From Aerococcaceae bacterium DSM 111021 (GTDB lineage Bacteria; Bacillota; Bacilli; Lactobacillales; Aerococcaceae): DNA of 64,000 nt. Positions within the stretch are counted from its first letter, which is position 1. The number at the start of each line of letters is the position of its first letter. A model generated the notes under the pieces. That model saw only the letters and a program-made list of their open reading frames with translations, ran no database searches and had not been told where the DNA came from. This document shows positions 38,401-46,609 of the stretch, piece by piece. A program made the translations under genes and the position numbers. The stretch lies in the NCBI GenBank assembly GCA_020112395.1, contig JACCEK010000002.1, positions 124,001-188,000 of the forward strand, given 5' to 3'.

Positions 38401-39190
38401 CAACCTCACCCCAAATCCATAAGCCCCAACCTTCGTAGTCGCCGTCTTCTCTCTCATAGTTAATGCGGATTAGACTGTCATTTTCTAAAGGTTCGTACAG
38501 ATGTTGTTCATACGCTTCATCAATCCAAACTTGGTTCATATCCGAATGAGCTATCTGAACCGCTTGGTCTTCAGTCACATTGTTACCCGTCACTGTATTG
38601 ATTAAGTAGTTAATAATTTGCGCGTTGTCTTTTACCGCAACATCTAAGTAATAGCCATATTCCGATTCAAGCAACTCAGATAAATTCGTCGCCCCGTTGG
38701 GCCAACCACCTAATTGATCACTCGGTGTTTCAACATCGCCCCACATCCAAAGCCCCATTGAGCTCGGGTCACCTTCAGGTAATTCATCAAAATGTAAACG
38801 GAAGTCACCTTCCGCAATTTCTGGTAAAGTAGCCATTGTGTTGAATGTAGAAGCCGTTTGAAGCTCCTGGGAAGGTGTCTCTTCGTCTAAGACGTCACTT
38901 TCTTCAGCTGGTGGCTCGGCTTCAATTATTTCCTCAGACGTTTCGTCGGGAATCGTTTCTTCTACTACTTCATCTGTCTCGGCTAATTCAACCGGTTCTT
39001 CAACAAGCTCTACGACATGCTCATCAGCAACTTCCTCAGCATGAACTTGTTGTAAGGTATTGTGGCTCACCAATAATCCTGCTGTAATAGCAACGGATAC
39101 CACACCAACCTTCAAGCGCTTAATCCCAAACTTTTGAACCTTCTGCCCGCTCTTCTCCATCAACAGTTTCTTGTTACGACTACTAACCAT
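35447..39190 (-). CDS. pulA: Cell-wall-anchored pullulanase (GH13, two CBM41/PUD domains)
   Basis: A 1247-residue surface enzyme. The N-terminus carries a YSIRK-like signal (FGIKRLKVGVVSVAITAGLL) cut near residue 51 (VHAEE). An acidic linker is followed by two CBM41/PUD starch-binding domains (about 125-345), each with GLWMWG or GLWIWG and GGWP/AGWP. Next comes the GH13 pullulanase core: YNWGYDP, DVVFNHT, GFRFDMMGDH, LMLGEGW and AAHDNLTLHD. A Pro/Glu/Ser-rich wall linker leads to LPATG (1211-1215), a hydrophobic segment and RKK. It debranches starch, glycogen or pullulan outside the cell and would supply substrates to the PTS genes. Twin cre-like sites lie upstream. Confidence 0.94.
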   Translation of the reverse strand: MVSSRNKKLLMEKSGQKVQKFGIKRLKVGVVSVAITAGLLVSHNTLQQVHAEEVADEHVVELVEEPVELAETDEVVEETIPDETSEEIIEAEPPAEESDVLDEETPSQELQTASTFNTMATLPEIAEGDFRLHFDELPEGDPSSMGLWMWGDVETPSDQLGGWPNGATNLSELLESEYGYYLDVAVKDNAQIINYLINTVTGNNVTEDQAVQIAHSDMNQVWIDEAYEQHLYEPLENDSLIRINYEREDGDYEGWGLWIWGEVDEASEDLAGWPDGAFDFVNEGPFGRYVDVALSNGLDSDIQFLLVNKLTGEQAGDMSFADRAEDSQLFLRDLDATVYTSPYTAGEERLTDAEMVATDQIIVSLSSVSAIMDGNPSELFTLTDSDGNVIPLENIEIDEETNQVIISGDFSGTSGQYTVSYGENSTTVRSSWRLMDDLYAYDGDLGSQLYEDGTVEMNLWAPTAEAIRVVLYDKNNQDEVLGTYDMARNDTGVWNLLLDEDATGLGSHQGYYYHYEITRDGESVLALDPYAKSLAAWNNLEPGAHVAKAAIVDPSTIGPELDYANIPGYTKREDAIIYEAHVRDFTSDPSISDELTSQFGTFSSFAERLDYLQDLGVTHIQLLPVMSYFYANEFENGKRELDWSASENNYNWGYDPQSYFALTGMYSENPENPEQRIAEFKNLVNEIHKRDMGVILDVVFNHTARTFLFEDLEPNYYHFMDKDGTPRESFGGGRLGTTHHMSRRVLVDSIKYWVDEFKVDGFRFDMMGDHDAEAIQMAYDEGAKLNPNILMLGEGWITFAGDEGNPLQPADQSWMNQTDGVAVFSDEIRNMLKSGFGSEGQPKFLTGGAQVLEDIFNNIIGLPSNVNADDPGDIIQYIAAHDNLTLHDVIAQSIKKDPAKFAEEIHQRIRLGNLMILTSQGTPFIHSGQEFGRTKQFRHEDYITTVDEAPYKTTYLVDENGDPFEYPYFVHDSYDATDAVNKFDWNMALNEEMYPIHTQTQQYTKGLIHLRRSVDGFRWGTQEKVEENVRFIASPEMGETDLVVAYEVTDSDGNRYAVFINSDETDREFTFPDGFEVIGTGEVIVDALRAGTDAILNPEGVVLGDGSITLSPLTATIIRYAADGGPVESGDDSETPGVPGETETPDTPETPSEPGESEGEEGSEEPGDTETPDEGSDDSGETGEESEEVEDEESSIQVDNTDVDQSSVGLLPATGEEKQYAIFSAAALAVLSGVGLIASSRKKSEEV

Positions 39191-39210
39191 TCATCTGCCT
39201 CCTATTTGTA

Positions 39211-39237
39211 TTGAAATCGTTTTCTGCAAACGTTTTA
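39211..39237 (-). promoter_or_regulatory. Two adjacent cre-like sites before pulA
   Basis: TGAAATCGTTTTCT (39211-39224, 13 of 14 matches to the CcpA consensus on one strand) is followed directly by TGCAAACGTTTTAC (weaker, 39224-39237). They lie 20-45 bp before the pullulanase start and imply glucose repression. Confidence 0.65.
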
Positions 39238-39449
39238 CTAAATTATATAGAATAATGAACATTATTACAATATATTCATACAAAAATTAGTTTAAAGAGT
39301 AAAATCAACTGCTTTTAATAGCCTTCCAACAGACTATCGATATATTTGCTTAATGCAATCGTTTGAGTATTCCTTGCTCTTAAACTTCATATCTTTGGAC
39401 TTGCGAGCTGACCTGTTCTATAATTTTAAACAAGAGAAGAGGGATAAAT

Positions 39450-39803
39450 ATGAAACTAAGATTAAGTATCGACGACATTAATGGATACAAAGAAAAGTAC
39501 TCGAACGCATCAGCTGCCGCTGGTTTTGCCGAAGAGCCTAAATTCATCGGTCTGCCGAAGTATTACGTCGTTATATTGGATGAAGAAAACTTAACGCTGG
39601 TTGAAATGACTCTTGGCCTCAAAGAAAAAGATGTTACCGCCATCCCCTTATCACAAGTCAATTCAGTAAAAGTATCAGGAACGATGATTAAAAAAGCTGT
39701 CATCAACACACAAGGTGGCAATTACAAACTCCAATTCAAACCACTCGCAGTAGGAAATGGGTCAGAACAAAAAGATTTATTAAACAGGCTCGATGCCTTG
39801 TAA
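39450..39803 (+). CDS. Hypothetical protein with PH-like domain
   Basis: A 117-residue soluble protein. Alternating strands YYVVILDEENLTLVEM, IPLSQVNSVKVS and NYKLQFKPL suggest a bacterial PH-like fold as in YokE-type proteins. There is no membrane segment or signal. AAGAGGG precedes the ATG. It is monocistronic, between the divergent pulA promoter and a strong terminator. The function is not known. Confidence 0.7.
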   Translation: MKLRLSIDDINGYKEKYSNASAAAGFAEEPKFIGLPKYYVVILDEENLTLVEMTLGLKEKDVTAIPLSQVNSVKVSGTMIKKAVINTQGGNYKLQFKPLAVGNGSEQKDLLNRLDAL

Positions 39804-39817
39804 GTTAATAATGAAAG

Positions 39818-39854
39818 CCCTTCAAGCTAGCAGAAGCAATGCTAGCTTGAAGGG
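39818..39854 (+). terminator. Terminator of the PH-like protein gene
   Basis: A perfect 15-bp stem, CCCTTCAAGCTAGCA and its complement, followed by TTTTT. Confidence 0.92.
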
Positions 39855-39861
39855 TTTTTGG

Positions 39862-40208
39862 TGTGAGTTGGTAAGGATCTTGAGACCTATCGCAGGGCCG
39901 TTTGGCGTGAGTTGGGCCAACTTGCGACTTATCGCATACCCATTTGGCGTGAGTTAGGGCAACTTGAGACTTATCGCATACCCATTTGGCGTGAGTTAGG
40001 GCAACTTGAGACTTATCGCATACCCATTTGGCGTGAGTTAGGGCAACTTGAGACTTATCGCGCTCCATTTGGCGTGAGTTGGGCCAACTTGCGACTTATC
40101 GCATACCCATTTGGCGTGAGTTAGACCAACTTGCGACTTATCGCTCTCCGTTCGGCGTGAGTTCGGCAAACTTGAGACCTATCGCAGGGCCGTTTGGCGC
40201 GAGTTCAG
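39862..40208 (-). repeat. Tandem repeat array C3 (42-bp unit, about nine copies)
   Basis: Units repeat every 42 bp (GGCGTGAGTT at 39904 and 39946 and so on) and combine C1 stems (GAGTTGGGCCAACTTG) and variants (GAGTTAGGGCAACTTGAG, GAGTTCGGCAAACTTGAG). The orientation matches the other C arrays. The array lies between the plus-strand terminator at 39818 and the minus-strand terminator at 40230. Confidence 0.93.
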
Positions 40209-40229
40209 GTAATTACAACTCTCATAAAA

Positions 40230-40273
40230 AAACGAGCCTAGACACTGAGTCTCTTCAGTATCCAGGCTCGTTT
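40230..40273 (-). terminator. Terminator of the PepSY-protein gene
   Basis: Long stem: AAACGAGCCT and ACTGA pair with TCAGT and AGGCTCGTTT with small internal mismatches. A/T runs lie on both sides. Confidence 0.85.
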
Positions 40274-40323
40274 ACCTATTTTATAACTATAACCCATTAT
40301 CTCTGGTTATTTAGTTTAAACTA

Positions 40324-41331
40324 TTATTCTACACTTGATTCTTCTGTCTCAGCAGCGTCTTCAGCTGGAGCATCAGTTGTTTCTTCTGTCGTTTCTGCTT
40401 CATCAGCTGCATCTTCAGCAGACTCTTCTGATTCTTCTTGAGCTGGGCTGTCGATAACCGTTCCTGCTAGAGCGTCGATCGTTACTTCTTCACTCATCAT
40501 AGCATCTGCTTCTTCAACTTCAACTGTCCAAATTGGACCATCTTCTTGCTCTTCTTCAGATTGTAAGAAGTCCCAGAATTCAGATGTATCAGCATTTAAG
40601 TTCCAACTTACAGCTTCGCCATTTTCAACTTCTGCTAAAGCTAATTCAGTCGCTTCATCAATTGTAATGACACTATCCATATCTAATGTTGGACGTTCTT
40701 CTTCTGATGGTGTTGCTTCTTGAGTTGCAGCATCATCCATTTCAGCATCATCTGCAACTGATTCATCGGCAGGAGCTGATTCGACAACAGAGTCGTCTGA
40801 TAATTCAGCTTCGCCTTCATTTTCAACGATATCCGCTTCATCAGCCACATCGCCGTCCATCATATCATCGGCAGCTGATTCGTTTGTTGCTTCATCAGCT
40901 GCATCGTCACCATCTAAGAAGCCGAATAAACCTTCGTTGAAGCCACTTTCTGTAACTTCACCGTCTTGCCATACAACTTCTAATTCAATATCTTCTTCAG
41001 CATTGAATGCATTTACCGTAATATCGTAACGTTGCTCGTCACGGTCGTATGCTACATCAATTTCTTCAATCTCTGCGTCTGGATACTCTGCCTCTAACAT
41101 CGTTACAGCTTCTTCAAGACCCATTTGTACATCACTTGCTTCAACATCTGCTGCTTCTTCTTCCATAGCAGACTCTTCAGCAACTTCAGATGTTTCTTCT
41201 TCAGTTGTCTCAACGACTTCACTAGTTTCTTCTTCGCTACTTACATCCTCAGCATAGGCAAGAGGTGCAACACTTACTAATAACGAAGCACTTAAACTAA
41301 CTAATAACATTTGACGTAATGATTTTTTCAT
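40324..41331 (-). CDS. Acidic secreted protein with two PepSY-like domains
   Basis: A 335-residue exported protein with a Sec signal peptide (cleavage after AYA, residue 27). Two PepSY-like domains are visible (about 70-128, GLEEAVTMLEAEYPDAEIEEIDV, and about 215-295, ITIDEATELALAEV...WTVEV). They are joined and flanked by long stretches made mostly of Asp, Glu, Ala and Ser. There is no LPXTG or membrane anchor at the C-terminus, so it is probably free or held in the wall by charge. PepSY domains often modulate extracellular proteases; the extreme acidity could also bind calcium. It is a single gene. Confidence 0.8.
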   Translation of the reverse strand: MKKSLRQMLLVSLSASLLVSVAPLAYAEDVSSEEETSEVVETTEEETSEVAEESAMEEEAADVEASDVQMGLEEAVTMLEAEYPDAEIEEIDVAYDRDEQRYDITVNAFNAEEDIELEVVWQDGEVTESGFNEGLFGFLDGDDAADEATNESAADDMMDGDVADEADIVENEGEAELSDDSVVESAPADESVADDAEMDDAATQEATPSEEERPTLDMDSVITIDEATELALAEVENGEAVSWNLNADTSEFWDFLQSEEEQEDGPIWTVEVEEADAMMSEEVTIDALAGTVIDSPAQEESEESAEDAADEAETTEETTDAPAEDAAETEESSVE

Positions 41332-41590
41332 AATTAATCCTCCTCAGGAATGACCTTTGAAACATTTCGTCTGACATAACCCTATTATATAAAAACGCTC
41401 TCTATATGTAAAATAATTGAACTCAGAAAAGAAAACATTTTTATAGAAACCACTAGCTTACCTATTAAGACAATATTTCATATAAAATATTTTCATTAAT
41501 ATTTCTATATATTTAATACTAATAAACGCTTTTGTTGCTACAACTTACTTTAAGGTTTAAAATCAAACTAACAAAGAAAGGGGTATTAAA

Positions 41591-42511
41591 ATGGTTCAAA
41601 CATTTAAATTAGATGATAGTGAGCAAGCAAAATTTCTCATCTTCCATTCCGACTCCCATCAAGATGAACAGGACTATGTCAATCAATTCAACTTACCTAA
41701 TGATGTATTTGCTCTCGATGATATTTCTTCCGTCGCGCCAAGGTTTGAAGAAATCCCTTAACAAGATGCGGACAATTCATTAATTGTTGTTTTATCCAAC
41801 GTCACGAGCCGCAACAAAGATATACCTGTCGAAGACCGACTCGAAACACTGACCTTTATTTTGCAAGATGATATGCTACTCCTTTTTTTAAAGGAAGGAT
41901 CGACATTCGACCAAAATTTATTACATTAATACAAGGAAAAGTTTGATAGCCTTGCAAGTATCTTAGTCTATGCGGGAATTTTGATGTATTCTAATTTACA
42001 CGATGAATTGCAACAGCAAAAAGCAGCCATCGATGATTTAAATAACAAAGCCAAAAATTCTACGAGTGGAGATGTCCTTCGAAAAGTAGCTGATACAGAA
42101 CGGAATCTCGTTATTTTAGAACATACTATTGAAACCTTGGATGAGACGGTAACAGAGTTATTAGCAACTGAAACATTCACTAACAAACTTAACAACTCAG
42201 CACTTGAGTACGACCTTAAGTGGTATAACCGTCAAGTCATGAAGCTTGTCCACGTTTACCGTGACTTATTAGATAGTGTCAGCAGTTTATTTTCAGATCT
42301 TGTCAGCGACAACTTAAATAAATTAATGAAATTCTTAAACTCGCTCTCACTTGTTCTCGCTTCAGCCAGTTTAATTTCCGAGTTTTGGGGAATTAACGCC
42401 GGAGGCTTACCAGGAGAAAATTCTGATTACGGAACACTTGGAGTCCTCATTTTGGTTGTTATCTCAACTGCTTCAATGGCTATCTTCTTAAAGAAAAAAG
42501 ATTACTTTTAA
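41591..42511 (+). pseudogene. CorA-like transporter gene interrupted by two in-frame TAA codons
   Basis: One continuous frame of 307 codons from ATG (41591, preceded by AAAGAAAGGGG) to the final stop is interrupted only by TAA at codon 57 (41759-41761) and codon 113 (41927-41929). There are no frameshifts. The rest is clearly protein: VNQFNLPNDVFALDD, then LIVVLSNVTSR, then a coiled-coil stretch and two C-terminal membrane helices separated by WGINAGGLPGENSDYG, the CorA GxN loop with Ile for Met (GIN). It would be a Mg/Co-type channel if read through. The part after codon 130 (41981) could still be translated from an ATG. Confidence 0.85.
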
Positions 42512-42515
42512 AAGT

Positions 42516-42553
42516 CAAACACACCCATGAATCATTTCACGGGTGTGTGTTTG
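42516..42553 (+). terminator. Terminator after the CorA-like pseudogene
   Basis: Stem CAAACACACCC(A)TGA pairing with TCA(C)GGGTGTGT and TTTG with small mismatches. Confidence 0.82.
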
Positions 42554-42716
42554 CGTTATTAATAATCAATATCGAATGAAGTATAAATGAACAAACTCTT
42601 ACCCGCTTCGACACTTTCGCCAATGAGATCTTTAATTTCTTTATGTTGAGAAGCAGTTATTTTATGCGCGTCGGCTAAAAATCGGTAATATCTCCCCTCT
42701 CTTAATTCCACATTTT

Positions 42717-43985
42717 TTATTCATTAAAATACAAACTCTTCTCCAAATAATCATTAGGATATTTCTTCAACAACCGCTTAAAGAACTGACGTAATTGACG
42801 CGAAGTTATTTCATTTGCTTGATACCTTGCGATATTTTTTTGATACGTCGCTGTCTCTTTGCTCGTTGCCTGCTTATTGAAGTAACCCCAAATATGTTGT
42901 GCTGCATTCACTTCTGCGCCCACATTCTCTGACATCACCTCAGCCTCTTCCAGCAGTTGAATGAACAGCAGAAAATTAACATGTTGCTTATCTTTTAAAA
43001 CATCCCGTATCTTCTGATAGATCCCAGCAGACTTAGCCAGAACGGAATACTTCCGCTTCGCCCACAGTTTCTCCGCAGCAGCCACATCTTGGTCCAAGTA
43101 TACTTGAATCTTTTCAGCAGACCGATTCTTGTCTTTAACTTCTAACATAATATCGAGAGGATACATATCAGGAAGCTGCTTTAGAAAAGCGATAAAAGGT
43201 TGGATCGCTATCGTTTGGGAATGAGCTCCAGCTTTTTTTACCGGGGCTTGTTGGCTATAGTGAATTTTCTGACGACCATCTGCTTCTTGAAATGTTTGCC
43301 CTGCTACTTGAATATACTCAGCCATGGGTGTTGGGTCGTCGGGCCGGCGAACTTCATGATGCAAATTATCGAAAATGACGGGCAATCCAGTTTGTTCACT
43401 AATAGTCAAAACATCATGAATACTATATAAACGCTCATCGTTTTCAATGACTAAGTGCGCGCGTACGCGTTTTGACAACTGATTAGCTTGATCAATAAAG
43501 CGTGCCATGGCGGCTTCTTTATCACCATACACCCCACCAATATGGATAATGATTTTGTTTGCCTGATTGCCTCCAAGTAGTTCAAGAACCTCAGCATGGT
43601 ACTCCAAATCGTCAATCGCTCGATCGACTACATTCATATCCATGGAATTCAAGACCGTATATTGCCCTGGATGCATTGATATACGTAACTGAGTTGATTG
43701 TATTTTGTCTTTAATACGATTGAACGTTGATTCAAAATACTCTTTCCAATCCAGGTCCACACCCTCTTTAGGCTTCGTCGCAAAAGGAATGAGGTCACTC
43801 GATAAACGTAGTAAACCGATTCCGTGATCGACTGTATAAGCAATCATCTCTTCCAATGTCGCCAGATTCCACTCAATCAATTCAATCCATTTGTCATGTG
43901 TTAAATTATCAAAACGACACGTCTTGAATCCTTGGCTAATATCGGGATTCAAACACGCGTAGCCGATTCTTACATCTTGATTCAT
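42717..43985 (-). CDS. uvsE: UV damage endonuclease UvsE
   Basis: About 422 residues of the UvdE/UvsE TIM-barrel family. The protein nicks DNA 5' of UV photoproducts and some other lesions. IGYACLNP, LRISMHPGQYTVLNS, HIGGVYGDKEAAM, LVIENDERLYS, VIFDNLHHE and DIMLEVKDKNRSAE carry the metal-binding His, Glu and Asp residues. AAAGGAG before MNQDVRIGYA fixes the start; ten extra codons upstream have no such site. The C-terminal roughly 100 residues are longer than in minimal UvsE. Confidence 0.94.
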   Translation of the reverse strand: MNQDVRIGYACLNPDISQGFKTCRFDNLTHDKWIELIEWNLATLEEMIAYTVDHGIGLLRLSSDLIPFATKPKEGVDLDWKEYFESTFNRIKDKIQSTQLRISMHPGQYTVLNSMDMNVVDRAIDDLEYHAEVLELLGGNQANKIIIHIGGVYGDKEAAMARFIDQANQLSKRVRAHLVIENDERLYSIHDVLTISEQTGLPVIFDNLHHEVRRPDDPTPMAEYIQVAGQTFQEADGRQKIHYSQQAPVKKAGAHSQTIAIQPFIAFLKQLPDMYPLDIMLEVKDKNRSAEKIQVYLDQDVAAAEKLWAKRKYSVLAKSAGIYQKIRDVLKDKQHVNFLLFIQLLEEAEVMSENVGAEVNAAQHIWGYFNKQATSKETATYQKNIARYQANEITSRQLRQFFKRLLKKYPNDYLEKSLYFNE

Positions 43986-44068
43986 AAGCGACTCCTTTGT
44001 CTTTTGATTTATCATACTAAAAATAAAAAGAAAGATTGCATAAAATGCTCTCTTTCTTTCGATTTAAC

Positions 44069-44755
44069 CTATTTGTTATTATCTGTATCTAAGCGCAACT
44101 CGCCGTCTTCCATGTAATAAACTTTATCACAATGCTTGATTAAACGCTCATCATGGGTAACCATAATCGTTGCTTTTTTCTGTTCCTTTGTTTGTTTGGC
44201 CAATATTTCAACCACTTCAAACGCACGACTCGAGTCCAAACTAGCTGTTGGCTCATCGGCTAAAATCACTGACGGATCATGGAACAAGGCACGCGCAATC
44301 GCTACACGTTGGCGTTCTCCACCTGAAAGGTCGCTCGGATATTTATCCCGTAAGTCCGTAATATCTAATTGTTCTAATAAGGAATCCACTCGATCTTTTT
44401 CGAATGCCTTTTTTTCGATTTTATTCACAAGACGCAACTGATCCTCAACTGTTAGGAAAGGTATTAAGTTAGATGCTTGTAGGATAAAGCCGATTTCTTT
44501 AAAGCGTAGCTTCGTTCGTTTCTTATCATTCTCTTCACTGAACTTGTTGCCATTAATCAAGACTTCCCCTTTACTAGGCGCTTGAAGGCCTCCAATAATC
44601 GTTAGAAATGTACTCTTACCTGAACCACTTGGTCCGATAATCGCTACAAATTCTCCCTCTTCAACCGAAAAGTTCGTATCTTTTAAGGCTGTAATCTCTT
44701 TACGTCCATCATCGAATGTTTTGGACACATTTTTTACTTCAATTGCTTTCTTCAT
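44069..44755 (-). CDS. ABC transporter ATP-binding protein (MacB/LolD-like)
   Basis: About 228 residues with Walker A GPSGSGKST, the Q-loop, signature LSGGERQRVAIARAL, Walker B VILADEP and the H-loop MVTHDE. This is the type of ATPase that pairs with FtsX-like permeases for export of peptides, lipoproteins or antimicrobials. The ATG with AGGAGG upstream was chosen; the gene follows the permease by 10 bp. The pair is divergent from a TetR regulator. Confidence 0.93.
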   Translation of the reverse strand: MKKAIEVKNVSKTFDDGRKEITALKDTNFSVEEGEFVAIIGPSGSGKSTFLTIIGGLQAPSKGEVLINGNKFSEENDKKRTKLRFKEIGFILQASNLIPFLTVEDQLRLVNKIEKKAFEKDRVDSLLEQLDITDLRDKYPSDLSGGERQRVAIARALFHDPSVILADEPTASLDSSRAFEVVEILAKQTKEQKKATIMVTHDERLIKHCDKVYYMEDGELRLDTDNNK

Positions 44756-44765
44756 AGAACCCCTC

Positions 44766-45860
44766 CTATCCAATCGCTTCTAGCGGATCAATTTTGGCTA
44801 CCGTTCTTACTGAGAAGAACGCGCCTAATAAGGCAAACAAGACAATTAATACGGTTATAATTAAGATAAAGTACATATTAAAGGCAAATGGCACCGTACT
44901 CGGTAACACCATCGCTGTCCCCATTGTAAGCACCAAGCCAATGGCTACACCAATGACTGATAAGATAAATGTCTGGCTCACAACAGATGTCGCAATGTAC
45001 TTCGTAGAAATACCCTGGGCTTTCATCACCCCAAACATGCTTGATTTTTGTACAGTTAACACATACATGAATATCCCAATCACAACAGCCGCAATAATAA
45101 TTAAGAAAATAATCATTAAACCAAACGTCAATACTTGGGCTGTGTATCCAGGGATTTCTTCAATATATTCAGAGATTGTTGACAGCTCTAAGTCTTCATT
45201 ATCCAACTCGACACTATCTAAATCATCATCACGAATAATAAAGGCACTCACACGCCCTTCATCCGAATCATCGATTGCTTCGAACCGCACGTCTTGATAT
45301 GTTGAAACAGTTGTGTATAGTACTGGAGCGACATTGAATTTCGCGTTGTCGGTAAAACCAACGACTTCAACTTGCTCATCATTTCCCGCAAGATTTAAAA
45401 CGTCACCAATTTCAATACCAAACTCTTCGTGGATACTAATATCTGCCACAACTTGAAAGTCTTCTTGAAACATCTCACCTTCAACGATATTTGGTGCAAT
45501 AAATTGCTCTGAATCAATTCCGAAGAATGTCACTGAAATTTTATTCTCTTCTTGTTCAGCTTCAGTCTGATCGTCGCGACTCACAACACTTGCAGTTTGT
45601 CCTAGAACGGCTATCTCGTCAGCTTCAATATCATTGATTAAACCTTGTGGCATCATTGACATATTAATATTTGAATTGGCTTCGTCTGCCAATACAATTG
45701 CTTGTGCTTCCCATTTATCCACACTTGTTCGGTTATCTTGAGCCAAACCGAAGGCTAAGCCAGTTAAAAAATAAACTAAATAACTCACTAATACTAATAC
45801 ACCGACGATTAATGAAAAACGCGTCTTGGCGTATTTAATTTCTTTCCAAGCTAAAAACAT
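44766..45860 (-). CDS. FtsX-like ABC permease
   Basis: A 364-residue MacB/FtsX-type permease with an N-terminal membrane helix, an extracytoplasmic domain (about residues 40-245) and three C-terminal helices (about 255-360), ending KIDPLEAIG, the classical FtsX/LolC C-terminal motif. With the ATPase at 44069 it forms a mechanotransmission-type transporter, perhaps for membrane-active compounds or stress. Its promoter overlaps the palindromic operator at 45883. Confidence 0.9.
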   Translation of the reverse strand: MFLAWKEIKYAKTRFSLIVGVLVLVSYLVYFLTGLAFGLAQDNRTSVDKWEAQAIVLADEANSNINMSMMPQGLINDIEADEIAVLGQTASVVSRDDQTEAEQEENKISVTFFGIDSEQFIAPNIVEGEMFQEDFQVVADISIHEEFGIEIGDVLNLAGNDEQVEVVGFTDNAKFNVAPVLYTTVSTYQDVRFEAIDDSDEGRVSAFIIRDDDLDSVELDNEDLELSTISEYIEEIPGYTAQVLTFGLMIIFLIIIAAVVIGIFMYVLTVQKSSMFGVMKAQGISTKYIATSVVSQTFILSVIGVAIGLVLTMGTAMVLPSTVPFAFNMYFILIITVLIVLFALLGAFFSVRTVAKIDPLEAIG

Positions 45861-45882
45861 ATCTTCACCTCTAATTTTATAT

Positions 45883-45906
45883 TATACTTATCACCTGATA
45901 AGTATA
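45883..45906. promoter_or_regulatory. TetR-type operator between the ABC exporter and its regulator
   Basis: A perfect inverted repeat with 11-bp arms TATACTTATCA and TGATAAGTATA around CC. On the minus strand it overlaps the TATAAT and leader of the permease gene. A weaker look-alike (ATTCACCTAGTAA) lies closer to the regulator start. Confidence 0.82.
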
Positions 45907-46002
45907 TCAGTCAATTTTTTCATATGCAAGATATTTTTGGGTATTCACCTAGTAAATTCAACAATTCGATGTATAATACTAAAGAAGGAAGGAGCGAGTA
46001 TA

Positions 46003-46569
46003 TTGACCTCTAAAGAGATTTCAACGAGACAAATGATTATAGATACTGCCCGTAAAAAATTTATGACCGACGGTTACAAGGCAACTTCAACGCGTCACAT
46101 CGCAAAAGAAGTAGGGATTACCCAGCCGAATCTCTATTATCATTTTCAAAATAAAGAAACTTTGTACATCTCGGTCCTAGAACAAGTTGGAAACGAAGTA
46201 AATAATCAATTGAGTTATATTGCTCATAACAGTGACTTATCTCTACAAGAAAGCCTCAACCTTATGACCAACTACCTCCAAAATAACGATCCCATCGATA
46301 TTTATACGATGATGAAAGATATGGATTCCGATCTTTCTGCTGAGAGCAAGAGCAAATTGTATACCATCTTCTTGAAAGGCTACCAACAACCTTTTATAGA
46401 TTTATTTGAGGAAAATATTACAAAACTACGTTCGGATCTTGTTGCTGAACAAATCGCTTCACATTATTTTCTAGTGATTGCCCCCTACATCAGTCCGGAT
46501 ATGCAAACTCATAAATTCGTCTCAACTGAAAATATTATCGATTTATTTTTAAATGGAATTAAAATTTAA
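46003..46569 (+). CDS. TetR/AcrR-family regulator
   Basis: About 188 residues with the N-terminal TetR HTH (RQMIIDTARKKFMTDGYKATSTRHIAKEVGITQPNLYYHFQNKE). A TTG start (LTSKEIST) is chosen because GGAAGGAGC lies about eight bases upstream; the longer frame upstream runs through the promoter. It is divergent from the ABC exporter and very likely represses it through the 45883 palindrome. Such local regulators usually respond to the exported compound. Confidence 0.9.
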   Translation: MTSKEISTRQMIIDTARKKFMTDGYKATSTRHIAKEVGITQPNLYYHFQNKETLYISVLEQVGNEVNNQLSYIAHNSDLSLQESLNLMTNYLQNNDPIDIYTMMKDMDSDLSAESKSKLYTIFLKGYQQPFIDLFEENITKLRSDLVAEQIASHYFLVIAPYISPDMQTHKFVSTENIIDLFLNGIKI

Positions 46570-46575
46570 AAAAAT

Positions 46576-46606
46576 AGAAGCGCCTGGATATACTCCAAGC
46601 GCTTCT
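46576..46606. terminator. Bidirectional terminator between tetR and the DUF2130 gene
   Basis: Stem AGAAGCGC/GCGCTTCT with TGGA/TCCA and A/T runs on both sides, suited to both converging genes. Confidence 0.88.
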
Positions 46607-46609
46607 TTT

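Noticed and set aside
39805-40441. Open frames in the C3 array
   Set aside because: Same cause as for the C1/C2 array; they also run into the terminator and the antisense of the PepSY gene.
41759-41929. Recoding (selenocysteine or pyrrolysine) at the two internal stops of the CorA-like gene
   Set aside because: Both are TAA, which is not used for either amino acid.
42559-42711. 50-codon minus-strand frame with GTG start after uvsE (begins ELREGRYYRFLADAHK)
   Set aside because: The composition is protein-like but there is no ribosome site before the GTG and no family is recognised. It could be a remnant, but the evidence is too thin to annotate.
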